This document shows positions 7,656-16,750 of a DNA stretch of 64,000 bases, piece after piece (within the stretch, counting starts at the first letter, position 1; the number at the start of each line of letters is the position of its first letter). The position numbers and the translations under genes were made by a program. Source of the DNA: Pseudomonadota bacterium (GTDB lineage Bacteria; Pseudomonadota; Alphaproteobacteria; Rhizobiales; Xanthobacteraceae); NCBI GenBank assembly GCA_023404675.1, contig JAEYAW010000010.1:248001-312000 (forward strand), given 5' to 3'. The notes beneath the pieces were generated by a model. That model made no database searches, was not told the DNA's origin, and was given only the letters and a program-made list of their open reading frames with translations.

Positions 7656-9221
7656 CTATTGCATTCTGATCGCAGCACTCGTCTCCCCGACCGGGAGGCC
7701 ATCGAGAAGTGCGCGAAAGAACACGCGGTAGAAAGCCGGATTGTAGGCGATCGCCTGCCCCTGACCGGCTGCAAACACCGAAAAGGTCAGGGTCTGGTTG
7801 GGCGAAACGTCCAGCGCGACCGATGGCGCGGGCGGCACAAGACATGCGCCGTCCGCATTGGTCGGGCACAGTGTGAGCGACAGAGGCAGCGTGCTCGCGG
7901 TCTCGCCGAACGGCGTTGTGGTCGGCGCGAACGTCACGCGCCCGGCGGGTCCGATGTTGATCGTCGCGACTGCCATGGCGCCGATGCCGTTCGGCCCGGA
8001 TACATCAAGATTTCCATCGCCGGCCGGCGTCGCGGATATGGAGATCATGTCCGGAATGCGTTCCGGGCTGGACGTGAGCAGAAGCGTGTTGAGCCCCAGC
8101 GCCGTCGGCGCCGGCATCGTATTGGCGCACGACATCAATATCGGCATCGCCAAAGAGAACGTGGCGGACGGCGTCACCGCAAAGACGAAGCTCTGCGATT
8201 GCCCCGGCGCGATGTCGACGGGCGTATCGGCCGTTCCTGTCGGGAGATTCGTTGCGGGATCGGTCGTCTGAAACTGAAAGGTGCCCGGAACGCCCTTTGA
8301 CACCGCAAGACCGCATCGTTCGGCCACGCCGCTCTCGTCCCCTGCCCTATCTTCGGCGGCTCCGTCCGCACTTGCAGCGATACCGCGTCGGCCCGAAACA
8401 TCCGGCTGCCCGTCCGCGCCCGGGGAGGTGGCGTTGAGAATCGTCGCAAACGCCGTCACGGGACTGCCGGGCACCGTTGTCCGCGCCGTGGGCAGCACCG
8501 ATGAATAGACCTGTACCGACGGCCGCACGCTGTATGATGACAGATAGAGCGACGATCCGACGCGCGTTCCCTGCTGAATGGCGATCGTGAAAACATCCTC
8601 GAACAAAATCGGCAAGCTGCCCGCCGGGATCGCTGTCGAGGCCGTCTTGCTGAATGTCGACTGCGCGATTGCGCTCGCCGGACTGACGGGCGCGATCGAC
8701 ACGCTCCGCGATGACGCGTTCGCCGTAAAGGTGGTGCGCACGCCGACCTGACTGGCGGTGTTGAACCCTGCGGAAAAATTCCCCTGCAACTGGCTGTAGC
8801 CGGTCCAGTTGCCGCTTCTGCGCGATGCGCGGGCAAAAACATGGAGCGCGAGCGTATCGGGCGCTCCCGACGATGTCTGGCCGTTGGCTGCGCCTGTCAG
8901 CGTCACCATGAAAAGGTAGGTGTGATAGATCGCCGTGCCATCTGCGTTCACCGAATTCCCGATGGTTCCGGTGATCTGATAGGTGTCGCCATTGCTGGAC
9001 GTCACCCCGAAATCGAACGGCAGCGTCACGCTGCCGCCGAATGGCACGGGCAGAAGACTATCCGCTGTGCAGCCGCCCACCTGACACCCTGCGCCCTGCA
9101 TGCCGGGCAGGGTCGCGTCGACCAGCAAGCCGATATTGGGGCCGTCGAAGGCCATTGCGGTTCCCGCCATAGCCAACGTACCGGACACCGCGAGGATGGC
9201 GGCCTTCGGCAGCCGCAGCAT
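7656..9221 (-). CDS. Large secreted protein of unknown function
   Basis: About 521 residues from the ATG at 9221; an in-frame start at 9272 is possible. The N-terminus LPKAAILAVSGTLAMAGTAMA is a classic Sec signal peptide with an AMA cleavage site. The mature part is rich in Thr, Ser, Ala and Pro with alternating hydrophobic residues, as in beta-sandwich exported proteins. Paired cysteines (CQVGGC near the N-terminus, later single cysteines) could form disulfides. A stretch around residues 270-300 (near 8300-8430) is charged and unlike the rest, and may be an insertion or a compensated frameshift. I recognise no family. It stands alone between the mevalonate operon and the next cluster. Confidence 0.7.
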   Translation of the reverse strand: MLRLPKAAILAVSGTLAMAGTAMAFDGPNIGLLVDATLPGMQGAGCQVGGCTADSLLPVPFGGSVTLPFDFGVTSSNGDTYQITGTIGNSVNADGTAIYHTYLFMVTLTGAANGQTSSGAPDTLALHVFARASRRSGNWTGYSQLQGNFSAGFNTASQVGVRTTFTANASSRSVSIAPVSPASAIAQSTFSKTASTAIPAGSLPILFEDVFTIAIQQGTRVGSSLYLSSYSVRPSVQVYSSVLPTARTTVPGSPVTAFATILNATSPGADGQPDVSGRRGIAASADGAAEDRAGDESGVAERCGLAVSKGVPGTFQFQTTDPATNLPTGTADTPVDIAPGQSQSFVFAVTPSATFSLAMPILMSCANTMPAPTALGLNTLLLTSSPERIPDMISISATPAGDGNLDVSGPNGIGAMAVATINIGPAGRVTFAPTTTPFGETASTLPLSLTLCPTNADGACLVPPAPSVALDVSPNQTLTFSVFAAGQGQAIAYNPAFYRVFFRALLDGLPVGETSAAIRMQ

Positions 9222-9429
9222 GTGGCCCCATCCACGATGGAACCGATAGCCGAAACGGAGACGATGCGGCACGGCGGCTTTCTCCCCGAATGTAAGCGTT
9301 CAATGATTTGTTTCAGCGAAACGGAAGCGGTTCAAACGGGATCATAGACTGCACGATTTCGCGCCCCGTCCAGTCGCGGGCAGACGGCGCGCGGAGAGCG
9401 GCACGCAGCCGGGAACAACCAGCTCGGGA

Positions 9430-10374
9430 TCAGTAGCCGATGCCGGGATCGACGATGTTCATGGGAGGAACACCCGACAGCGCACGGCGGATATTTCCGG
9501 TGACCTGACCGATCGCGGTCTCGGGATTGGTCGCGCTGGAATTGTGCGGCGTCATCGTGATGCGCGGATGCCCCCAGAAGGGGTGATCGACCGGAAGCGG
9601 CTCCTGCCGGAACACATCGAGCACCGCATGCCGCAACCGTCCGCTGTCGAGCGCGGAAACGAGATCGGCGTCAACGACCAGCGCGCCGCGCGCGACATTG
9701 ATCAGCGCAGCCCCCTCGCGCACGTTTTCGAAGAATCCCGCATCCACCAGATCGCGTGTTTGCGGCGTCAGCGGCAGCAGCAGAACGAGAATGTCACACC
9801 GGCGCAGAAAGCCGGAAAACTGATCCGGGCCGGCATAGGTCGAAAACTTGTGCTTCGGCTTCGGCGACCGGCTCCAGCCGACGACCCTGAAACCCAGCGC
9901 CGACAGCGCCGTCGCGCAGGACAGCCCGAGATGCCCGAGACCGAGTATCCCGACGCAGCTCCGCGAGGGGGGAGCGGGATGGATGAACTCCCAGCGCCGC
10001 TCCCGCTGCGCCCTGTCCGTCTCCGCCAGCCTGCGATGCAGAGCGAGCGTGTGAAGCAGCACATACTCCGTCATGCGATCCGTGAGACCGGGATCGACCA
10101 GGCGCGCGATCGGCACCCCCTTCGGCAACCGGTCATCGGCGAGAAAATGATCCACTCCCGCGCCGAGAACCTGAATCAGTTTCAGATTCGAGAGCGGCTC
10201 AAGCAGTCCCGGCGGATGCTTCCAGACCACGGCCGCCACCACGTCCTCGGGCGCGACGCCATCAAGACTTCTGCGAACGTCGAAATCGGGCAACGCGCGC
10301 TGAATAGTGTCCGGCCAGCTCGGATCGCTGAATTCGCTGTGAAACAGAATTACCTGGCGTCGATGTGCGGTCAT
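9430..10374 (-). CDS. D-2-hydroxyacid dehydrogenase (glyoxylate/hydroxypyruvate reductase A-like)
   Basis: 314 residues. The NAD(P)-binding glycine motif GLGHLG is at 145-150. The catalytic residues of the family are in place: Arg229 in NVARGALV, Glu258 in QEPLP and His277 in TPHNSS. The enzyme would reversibly reduce a 2-oxoacid to a D-2-hydroxyacid in the cytoplasm. Its length and the PHNSS motif fit the GhrA-like branch. It is the last gene of a minus-strand group with an M20 amidohydrolase, an FAD monooxygenase and a deacetylase-fold hydrolase, so it probably processes an oxoacid produced by that pathway. The physiological substrate is not evident. Confidence 0.9.
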   Translation of the reverse strand: MTAHRRQVILFHSEFSDPSWPDTIQRALPDFDVRRSLDGVAPEDVVAAVVWKHPPGLLEPLSNLKLIQVLGAGVDHFLADDRLPKGVPIARLVDPGLTDRMTEYVLLHTLALHRRLAETDRAQRERRWEFIHPAPPSRSCVGILGLGHLGLSCATALSALGFRVVGWSRSPKPKHKFSTYAGPDQFSGFLRRCDILVLLLPLTPQTRDLVDAGFFENVREGAALINVARGALVVDADLVSALDSGRLRHAVLDVFRQEPLPVDHPFWGHPRITMTPHNSSATNPETAIGQVTGNIRRALSGVPPMNIVDPGIGY

Positions 10375-10420
10375 GACACTTTGTGTTGCAATGAGTGCGT
10401 CGATTGCGTCTGGTCATCCA

Positions 10421-11680
10421 CTACGTCCGGGGGCGGAACAGATAGGCCGCCGCGGAGAGAGCGTGGCAGCGCACGACGTTCAGCGCCTCCTCCACCGGCA
10501 CATGCTCGTTGATGCTGCCCATGCCTCTCGGCGAGGGGCCGTAGACGACCGACGGAATCTGCCGGTAGCGCCACAGCCGCGCGTCGGTGTTGCCGAGACC
10601 GACCGCAGGCACGGGCCTGATGTTGGTGATCGCCTCCGCCGTGTCCGTCACGATCCGGGCCAGCTCATGGTCGGGATCGCTCCAGTTGGCCCGGTTGAGC
10701 AGGATCACCTCGCAGGTGAACTCATGCCGCTCGCGCAGCGCTTCGATGCGCGCCAGAAGCTCATCGGTATCCGCGCCATTCGGCAACCGGATATCGACAT
10801 CGAACGAGCAGCGGGACGCGATCATGTTCACCCGCGATCCGCCGGTGATGGTGCCGATGTTCATCGTGATCTTGCGCGCGACGTCACTCGCGCCGGCGCC
10901 ATAGGCCCGGTCATAGTCCTCGCGCGAGCGCTCCAGCGCCGCGACGACGGGTCCGGGCTCCTCGAACGCCATGCCCGACAGCTTCTTCAGATCGGCGATC
11001 AGCTCGAACGCCTTCTCGATGGCATTGGGGCTGACGTGCGGATAAGCCCCGTGCCCGCCCGGGGTCTGCACAGTCATGCGCAGCCACAGTGCGCCTTTCT
11101 CGCCGAACCGGACCACGCTCGCGCCGCTCGGCTCTCCATTCAGAAGCGCCGTTCCCGATATCAGTTCGGGGCACGCGTCGAACAGATGCCGCGCTCCATT
11201 GGGACCGAAGCTTTCCTCCTCGGACACGACCGTGAGCGTGAGCCTTCCGGCCAGCTGCCGTGCGAGACGCGTCAGGTAGACATACGTCATGATCGACGCC
11301 GTCGTCCCCACCTTCATGTCCGCGCTGCCGCGTCCCCAGATCGTTCCTTCGACGCTTCCATCCCACGGATGCTGCGTCCACCCTTGTGGTGTTTCGACCG
11401 GAAACACATCGATATGGCCGTTGAGGACGAGGTGCTTGCCGCCCTCGCCGAACGTCTGCGTGGCGACGAGGTTGGGCATGGTTTCGTCGCGGTTGAACAT
11501 GGCATAGCCGATGCCAAACCCGTCGAGATGCGAGCGGACGAGAGCCATCACCTCGCGCGTGTCGCCCGGCGGATTGGGCGAGCGCGCGCGCACCAGCGTC
11601 TGCATGAAAGCGAGGAGTCTGTCCCGATCCTCGTCGATCCAGCGCAACAATGTCTGTCGGATCTCTTCCATGGACGTCAT
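10421..11680 (-). CDS. M20 family metallo-amidohydrolase (ArgE/DapE-like)
   Basis: 419 residues. The two-zinc site of M20 hydrolases is visible: His89 and Asp91 in LNGHIDV, bridging Asp121 in GRGSADMK, Glu155/Glu156 (general base plus ligand) in VVSEEES, and His393 in INEHVPV near the C-terminus. The family hydrolyses N-acyl or N-carbamoyl amino acids and peptides in the cytoplasm. The neighbouring FAD aromatic-type monooxygenase and a polar amino-acid importer suggest a conjugated substrate, for example an aromatic acid joined to an amino acid (inference). It starts at ATG 11680, separated by 75 bases from the monooxygenase gene on the same strand. Confidence 0.9.
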   Translation of the reverse strand: MTSMEEIRQTLLRWIDEDRDRLLAFMQTLVRARSPNPPGDTREVMALVRSHLDGFGIGYAMFNRDETMPNLVATQTFGEGGKHLVLNGHIDVFPVETPQGWTQHPWDGSVEGTIWGRGSADMKVGTTASIMTYVYLTRLARQLAGRLTLTVVSEEESFGPNGARHLFDACPELISGTALLNGEPSGASVVRFGEKGALWLRMTVQTPGGHGAYPHVSPNAIEKAFELIADLKKLSGMAFEEPGPVVAALERSREDYDRAYGAGASDVARKITMNIGTITGGSRVNMIASRCSFDVDIRLPNGADTDELLARIEALRERHEFTCEVILLNRANWSDPDHELARIVTDTAEAITNIRPVPAVGLGNTDARLWRYRQIPSVVYGPSPRGMGSINEHVPVEEALNVVRCHALSAAAYLFRPRT

Positions 11681-11755
11681 GGACTGTTGTCCCTGTCTGG
11701 CGGCGGCCTTCGTTGCATGCCGCCGCTCCGCCGGAGCGATGATGTTCTGCGAGGG

Positions 11756-12841
11756 TTATGCTGCGCTCGCCTCGATCTCGTGCTCGTATCGCACGGGAAT
11801 CGGATCGACCTTGTTCCTGCCGAGGAAGCTGCCCTTCTGCGAGCATTTCACCACGTAGTTGGCGGCCGGCTTGCGCTCGCTCTCGTAGACGTGGAGAGCT
11901 TCATCCACGTTCCTGTGCTTCGCGAACGCGTCACGGAGCGCGATGGCATCGATGAACGTCTGGCTGGCCCCCTGCGCCATGTCCGGCATCATCGGATGCG
12001 CGGCGTCCCCCAGCAGAGTAACGCGGCCATGAGTCCATTGATAAGGGCTGCCATCGACATCCAGCAGCGGACTCTCCACGATGGTCTCCCTCGGCGTGAT
12101 GCTGAGGGTGTTGGGAATATGGGTCTTGGTCCAGGAGCTGAAGAACCGGATGAACTCGTCGAGATTCTTCGCTCCGGCCACGGATCCGAACCAGTAGGCA
12201 TTTCCGTTTCCGACCGGAATGGTCGAGATGAACCCGCCCGGAGCATAGAAACCTGTTTGTGCTGCGGGATCGACATCCACGTCGTCGAGGCTGACGACAG
12301 CGCGATAACGGAAAGCATGGTGGTCGTTCGGGCGGAAGGTGACGCCGCCGATCAGCTGCTCGCGGATCGCCGAGTTGATGCCATCGGCGCCGATCACGAC
12401 ATCGCCCTCGTAGCTTTCGCCATTGCTGAAATGGCAGATCGCCTTGTCCCCCTTCGATTCGACGGAGGTCACCTCGTAGCCGAATTTGATGCGTTCCATC
12501 CCGAACGCCTCGGCAAGCATCGTGCTCAATGTCAGCCGGTGGACCCCGACCGACGGCGCGCCATATTTCAGCGGCCAGCCGCTGGTGTCCTTCTCGAACA
12601 GACGCTCTCCGTCCGAGCTCAGGCCGATGTAGCGATTGAGCTTGACCGCTGCGGCGTCATACCGTTCGCGCAGACCAAGTCCGTAGATGGCGCGTCCCGC
12701 ATTCGGCCACAGATTGAGGCCTGCGCCGGTGGCTCTGAGAACGGGCGCGCGCTCGAACACCTCGACATCGAAGCCAAGCCCCGCCAGCCCGATCGCGGCC
12801 GCAACGCCCCCGAGCCCACCACCACAGATTCCCACGCGCAT
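11756..12841 (-). CDS. FAD-dependent aromatic-type monooxygenase (salicylate/6-hydroxynicotinate hydroxylase-like)
   Basis: 361 residues with the three fingerprints of group A flavin monooxygenases: GGGLGG at residues 7-12 (Rossmann FAD binding), the GADG motif at 151-154 and GDAAHP at 278-283. The family uses NAD(P)H and O2 to hydroxylate or decarboxylatively hydroxylate aromatic and N-heteroaromatic acids. The substrate cannot be read from the sequence. It lies in a minus-strand group with an amidohydrolase and a deacetylase-fold hydrolase. That combination would suit removal of an amide conjugate followed by ring hydroxylation and ring-amide cleavage. Confidence 0.9.
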   Translation of the reverse strand: MRVGICGGGLGGVAAAIGLAGLGFDVEVFERAPVLRATGAGLNLWPNAGRAIYGLGLRERYDAAAVKLNRYIGLSSDGERLFEKDTSGWPLKYGAPSVGVHRLTLSTMLAEAFGMERIKFGYEVTSVESKGDKAICHFSNGESYEGDVVIGADGINSAIREQLIGGVTFRPNDHHAFRYRAVVSLDDVDVDPAAQTGFYAPGGFISTIPVGNGNAYWFGSVAGAKNLDEFIRFFSSWTKTHIPNTLSITPRETIVESPLLDVDGSPYQWTHGRVTLLGDAAHPMMPDMAQGASQTFIDAIALRDAFAKHRNVDEALHVYESERKPAANYVVKCSQKGSFLGRNKVDPIPVRYEHEIEASAA

Positions 12842-12978
12842 AAGTTATGTCCTTCACGTTCGAACAATGCCGCGCTCGTCGAAACAAGGCGGCACCGCAG
12901 TTGTCCGGCTCCCGTTCTGAGCGGGAAGCGGCCTTTCTTGTTCTGATTTCGATATGCGATCATCCCGTCGCGAGGCGA

Positions 12979-13878
12979 CTAGCGCACGCGGCTTCTGGGA
13001 TCGGCTTCCGCCCCGTGATAGGGGATTCTGTCGACCATCGGCTGATACTGGCCGGACGCGACCACCTGATTCACGTGCGAGGCGATCTGGTCGAGCGTCG
13101 CGAACCAGACGCCGCCCTTGCCCTTCATGTACTGGATCATGCGGTCGATCCGCATGCACCGCGCAAGGCGCCCCATCACGAACGGATGCCACACCGGAAT
13201 CCAGAGGCCGCCATATTCCCAGGCCGCCTCGAACTCCGCCATGAAGACATCCATCGCGCGGTCCGGCGAGTTCACCTGCATCGCATAGTTGAGATCGGAG
13301 TTGATCGTGAACTGCGGCCAGTCGTCCAGCGCCCAGTCGGTCGGCAGCTCGACCAGTTTTCCGTTGTCGCCTTCGATAATGTAGGGAACGTCGTTCCCCA
13401 TCAATGACGAGTCGTAGACGAAGCCCTCCCTCGTCAGATAATTGAGCGTGTTCTTTGAGAACCGGTAGCTCGGCGCACGGAATCCGCGCGGGCGCACACC
13501 AGTCACCTTCTGCAGGGCATCGAGCCCGCGCATGAACCAGTAATCTTCCATCTCGGCCGAAAGGCTGCTCAACCGCTCGTGCAGATAGCCGTGGAGGCCG
13601 ATATCGTGCCCCTCGTCACGGATCTGTCTTACAATGTCCGGGTAGTGCTCGGCGCACCATCCAGGCACGAAGAACGTCTGCTTCAGCCCGTGCTTTCTGT
13701 AGAGTTTCAGAATTCGGGGGATCGCGACGCGGTCATAGCGCAGCCAGGACGCAGTCCCGATCAGGGTATCCGCGATCTGCGGGTGCGCATAGTAGATGAG
13801 GCTGTCAGAATCCATGTCGAAGGTGATCGCCACCGCGCACTTCGCGCCATTCGGCCATTGCACCGGATTTTCGATCAC
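12979..13878 (-). CDS. Polysaccharide deacetylase-fold hydrolase
   Basis: About 299 residues from a GTG at 13878, which has GGGAG about eight bases upstream; an ATG at 13917 would add 13 residues. The NodB-like fold is shown by ITFDMDSD, with the two metal/catalytic aspartates, and IGLHGYLHE, with the HxxxH metal histidines, so the full metal triad is present. GFRAPSYRFS is the arginine/proline motif 3. The length and motif style match the branch that contains PuuE-type allantoinases and related cyclic-amide hydrolases, rather than secreted chitin deacetylases, and no signal peptide is visible. It heads the minus-strand catabolic group and is divergent from the ABC importer. Confidence 0.85.
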   Translation of the reverse strand: MIENPVQWPNGAKCAVAITFDMDSDSLIYYAHPQIADTLIGTASWLRYDRVAIPRILKLYRKHGLKQTFFVPGWCAEHYPDIVRQIRDEGHDIGLHGYLHERLSSLSAEMEDYWFMRGLDALQKVTGVRPRGFRAPSYRFSKNTLNYLTREGFVYDSSLMGNDVPYIIEGDNGKLVELPTDWALDDWPQFTINSDLNYAMQVNSPDRAMDVFMAEFEAAWEYGGLWIPVWHPFVMGRLARCMRIDRMIQYMKGKGGVWFATLDQIASHVNQVVASGQYQPMVDRIPYHGAEADPRSRVR

Positions 13879-14146
13879 ACCCACGTCTCCCAACCGGGGC
13901 CCGCAGCACGGGGCCACATATCAACAGCAAGACACGACGAACGAGCGCCGATGAAAACACCTTCGGGGGAAGCAAGCCCTCACCCGACGGCACATCGCGG
14001 CGCAAATCCCGCATGCTGCGGATCCTGTTTCACAACCGTCTCGTCGCGCGGCAACAGCGATGACGCGGCACGCAGGGATCAGACCGCGCATGGTCCCCTC
14101 CCGCGCCATCCGCACGTCGCCAGCCGGACGCACATCGTCCGATCTG

Positions 14147-14168
14147 ATTGTCTTATTGTCAAGACAAT
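14147..14168. promoter_or_regulatory. Nested palindrome, candidate GntR operator
   Basis: ATTGTCTT (14147-14154) and AAGACAAT (14161-14168) form an outer 8-bp inverted repeat. Within it, ATTGTCAAGACAAT (14155-14168) is a perfect 6-bp palindrome with a 2-bp centre. TTGTC-AA-GACAA resembles the GT...AC dyads bound by GntR/HutC regulators. The GntR gene at 17633 closes the adjacent operon and is the natural candidate. Confidence 0.45.
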
Positions 14169-14474
14169 TGAGAATGCATTTCACGGCCGGCACCAGATCG
14201 CCCAACTTCCCTTCACGGGGGCTCCACGCGTGGAGCAGCATCCGCTTCGCCCGCGTAGTGCTCCGGCGCCCACAGCCGTCCGTCGCGCAAAGAGGCAGCG
14301 GCAGATTATTTATTGAGCAATGTTTCCAGCCTTCAGATCGGTGTCCAGCAATCCTTCCCAAGAGCACCGCGACAGAAACGGCCGCTCATCAAGTGGAAAT
14401 CGCCCGCGGCTTCGGGCCCGCTTGATGCAAGCTGCGCCCCGGATCGCCTGCGAATTCGTGCGACAAATGAGTTA

Positions 14475-14503
14475 TTGACATGACATTTGATGGCCAAGAT
14501 ATT
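14475..14503 (+). promoter_or_regulatory. Sigma70-type promoter of the ABC importer operon
   Basis: A perfect TTGACA (14475-14480) is followed after exactly 17 bases by GATATT (14498-14503), giving a transcript start roughly 25 bases before the ATG at 14534. GGGGAC (14520-14525) may serve as ribosome binding site. The -35 hexamer is consensus; the -10 matches at four of six positions. Confidence 0.5.
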
Positions 14504-14533
14504 TGATCTCGCTCAAACTGGGGACATTTCGAG

Positions 14534-15370
14534 ATGACGCCGAGAGTGAAACTGAGAGCCCTGCTGGTTGTTGCGATGGCCGCCTTGACGACGCTGGCCT
14601 TGCCCGCGGTGGCAGTTGCACAGGACAGCATGGCGAACATGCTCAAGAGCAAGACGCTGAAGGTGGGCTGGATTCCCTCGCCTCCGGGATCTCAGAAGGA
14701 TCTCGCGTCCGGAGAGCTCAAGGGCTACTACATCGATATGGTTCGCTTCGTCCTGTCGCAGATCGGCGTCGAAGCCCAGTTCGTCGAGACCACCTGGGCG
14801 AACTTTCCCGCCGGCCTTCAGGCAAAACAGTTCGATCTCGTCGCCGCGGGCACGTTCGCCACCATTCCGCGCTCGGCATCGGTGACCTTCACGCGACCGG
14901 TGTTTTACCTCGGCTATACCGCCGCCGCGAAAGCCGGAGACCAGCGCTTCAAGTCGATGGCCGATATCGACAAGTCGGGGATCAAGATCGCGGTCGTGCA
15001 GGGCAGCGGCGGCCACGAATACGTCAAGCGCACGATCAAGAATGCCGAAATCGTGGCCGTCAGCACCTCGGATCTGTCGATGTCGCTCGTTCAGGTCGAA
15101 ACCGGGCGCGCGGATGTGGCGATTGAGGATGCCTGGGCGACCCGTCGCTACATCAGCTCGCACCCGGCCGTGGTCGATCTGTTCCACGACAAGCCGTTCA
15201 ATCTCCAGCCGATCGCCTGGGCCATGCGGCCGGGCGAGAATGAGCTGCGGATCTTCCTCGATCAGGCGATCGAGTGGATGCGGATCAACGGCAAACTCGA
15301 GGAGATCGTTCGCTCCTATCCCGCGAGCAGCCGCTACATCGTCAAAGATACTTACATCTCGCTCGACTGA
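14534..15370 (+). CDS. ABC transporter substrate-binding protein, polar amino acid type
   Basis: 278 residues. A Sec signal peptide (LLVVAMAALTTLALPAVAVA, cleavage near residue 29) is followed by a type 3 solute-binding domain. This includes LKVGWIPSPPGS at the start of lobe 1, the DLVAAGTFATIPRSASVTFT hinge-side motif typical of the family, and VQVETGRADVAIEDAW near the second hinge. It would capture a small amino-acid-like solute in the periplasm for the permease at 16088 and the ATPase at 16750. A flavin reductase gene is inserted between it and the permease. The ligand is unknown, but the neighbouring degradative genes suggest an aromatic or heterocyclic amide. Confidence 0.9.
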   Translation: MTPRVKLRALLVVAMAALTTLALPAVAVAQDSMANMLKSKTLKVGWIPSPPGSQKDLASGELKGYYIDMVRFVLSQIGVEAQFVETTWANFPAGLQAKQFDLVAAGTFATIPRSASVTFTRPVFYLGYTAAAKAGDQRFKSMADIDKSGIKIAVVQGSGGHEYVKRTIKNAEIVAVSTSDLSMSLVQVETGRADVAIEDAWATRRYISSHPAVVDLFHDKPFNLQPIAWAMRPGENELRIFLDQAIEWMRINGKLEEIVRSYPASSRYIVKDTYISLD

Positions 15371-15408
15371 TTGCCGACCACCCGCTGCATCCTTCATCGG
15401 TTGAGATT

Positions 15409-16041
15409 GTGAACATATCTGCGCAAAGCCTCGACGAGGCGGCCTGCTACAAGCTGCTCTCGGGAGCCGTGGTGCCACGACCGATCGCGTGGATCAGCAG
15501 CCTAGCGCTGAACGGCGCCGTCAACCTGGCGCCGTTCAGCTGCTACACGTTCGTTTCCACCGTTCCCCCTCTTCTCGCGATCAGTTGCGGCCGCAAGCCG
15601 GGCACGATCAAGGACACCGTCGCCAACGCGGTGCGTACCGGCGAGTTCGTCGTCAATGTCGCATCCTATGAGATGCTCGATGCCCTTCACGCCAGCTCGG
15701 CGGAATACCCGGTTGACGTGAGCGAAGCTGATATTCTCGGCGTCGCCCTTGCGGACAGCTGCGGCATCGGGACGCCACGGGTCGCACGCGCGGCGGCCAG
15801 CATGGAATGCAGGACGGTCGACGTCATCGACTTCGGCGCGCAGCGCACGCAGCTGCTGATCGGCGAGGTCGTCTGGTTTCATGTGCGGGACGATTGCTAC
15901 ACGAACGGCCGTATCGATACGGCTGCGCTGAATCCGATCGCGCGGATCGGCGGGCCGAACTATGCGCGGCTCGGCCCGGTCGATCCAAAGGCGCCCGTCG
16001 CCCCGTCGCATCACACGGCCGTTCGCAACGGCTCCACATAG
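15409..16041 (+). CDS. Flavin reductase-like (FMN-binding split-barrel) protein
   Basis: About 210 residues from the GTG at 15409; the open frame extends upstream without a better start. VVPRPIAWISSLALNGAVNLAPFS matches the conserved N-terminal signature of the flavin-reductase-like split barrel, and SCGRKPGTIKDT and GEFVVNV are the following conserved strands. Such proteins either supply reduced FMN to a two-component monooxygenase or act as FMN oxidoreductases. The nearby FAD monooxygenase is a one-component type that does not need it, so the partner is unclear. It is embedded in the ABC importer operon between the binding protein and the permease. Confidence 0.8.
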   Translation: MNISAQSLDEAACYKLLSGAVVPRPIAWISSLALNGAVNLAPFSCYTFVSTVPPLLAISCGRKPGTIKDTVANAVRTGEFVVNVASYEMLDALHASSAEYPVDVSEADILGVALADSCGIGTPRVARAAASMECRTVDVIDFGAQRTQLLIGEVVWFHVRDDCYTNGRIDTAALNPIARIGGPNYARLGPVDPKAPVAPSHHTAVRNGST

Positions 16042-16087
16042 GCGAACGCCCTCCCCGGAAAACGAGTTATCGGGACACAGGAGCACC

Positions 16088-16750
16088 ATGGCCGGATTCG
16101 ACTTTGGCTTGATCTGGGAATATCGCGCGCTGTTCCTGCGCGGCGTGTGGGTCACGATTCAGCTCACGCTCGGCGCACTCGTCATCGCCACCGTCTTCGG
16201 TCTGATGGTGGGGCTGGCGCGCTGGAGCCGCGTCAGGATCGTGGCGTGGCCCGCGACCGTGTTCGTCGAGATTTTTCGCACCACTCCGACGCTGGTGCAG
16301 CTCATCTGGATCTATTACGCGCTGCCGTTGCTCACGGGCGTCCAGCTATCGGGGTTCTGGGCCGTTCTGATCGGGCTCGGCCTGCACGAGGCCGCTTATT
16401 TCGGCGAGATCGTCCGTGCGGGCGTCGCCTCGATCGATCGCGGTCAGATGCTGGCGGCCAAATCGATCGGCATGTCTCCGTTTCAGGCCATGCGACGCAT
16501 CATCCTGCCGCAGGCGTTGAGGCGGATGATCCCGCCCTCGGTCAGCCAACTGGCCACGCTGATCAAGCTCACCTCGCTCGGATCGACCGTCGCCGTTGCC
16601 GAACTCGTGCATGTCGGCGGAGAACTGATCGCGGCCACCTTCCGGCCGATGGAGGTCTACACCGCGATCGCGATCATGTATGCCGCGCTGGTGTTTCCCA
16701 TCGTATGTCTGGCGCGTATGCTGGAACACTGGTCCGAGGCGAGGTCGTGA
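16088..16750 (+). CDS. ABC transporter permease, polar amino acid type
   Basis: 220 residues with about five membrane helices. EIFRTTPTLVQLIWIYYALP is the conserved 'RxTPxLVQL' segment of the His/Glu/Gln permease family, and EIVRAGVASIDRGQMLAAKSIGMSPFQ is the EAA loop that docks to the ATPase. AGGAG lies just before ATG 16088; the long open frame upstream of it is not family-like. The end overlaps the ATG of the ATPase by one base (TGATG). Only one permease is encoded, so the channel is probably a homodimer. Confidence 0.92.
   Translation: MAGFDFGLIWEYRALFLRGVWVTIQLTLGALVIATVFGLMVGLARWSRVRIVAWPATVFVEIFRTTPTLVQLIWIYYALPLLTGVQLSGFWAVLIGLGLHEAAYFGEIVRAGVASIDRGQMLAAKSIGMSPFQAMRRIILPQALRRMIPPSVSQLATLIKLTSLGSTVAVAELVHVGGELIAATFRPMEVYTAIAIMYAALVFPIVCLARMLEHWSEARS

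Larger units (their letters stand above)
13918..14533. other. Divergent intergenic region of the importer/monooxygenase system
   Basis: No convincing gene is present. An open frame at 13921-14367 on the minus strand is Arg/Cys-rich and has no recognisable features. The stretch contains an operator-like palindrome (14147-14168) and a good promoter (14475-14503), annotated separately. Confidence 0.6.

Noticed and set aside
10373..12946. 857-residue open frame on the plus strand opposite the M20 and monooxygenase genes
   Set aside because: It is antisense to two clearly real genes, is Arg/His/Asp-rich with no domains, and arises from the GC-rich third-position bias of the real genes.
13921..14367. 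148-residue minus-strand frame in the divergent region before the ABC importer
   Set aside because: Arg/Cys-rich, no ribosome site, no domain, and it spans the operator-like palindrome.
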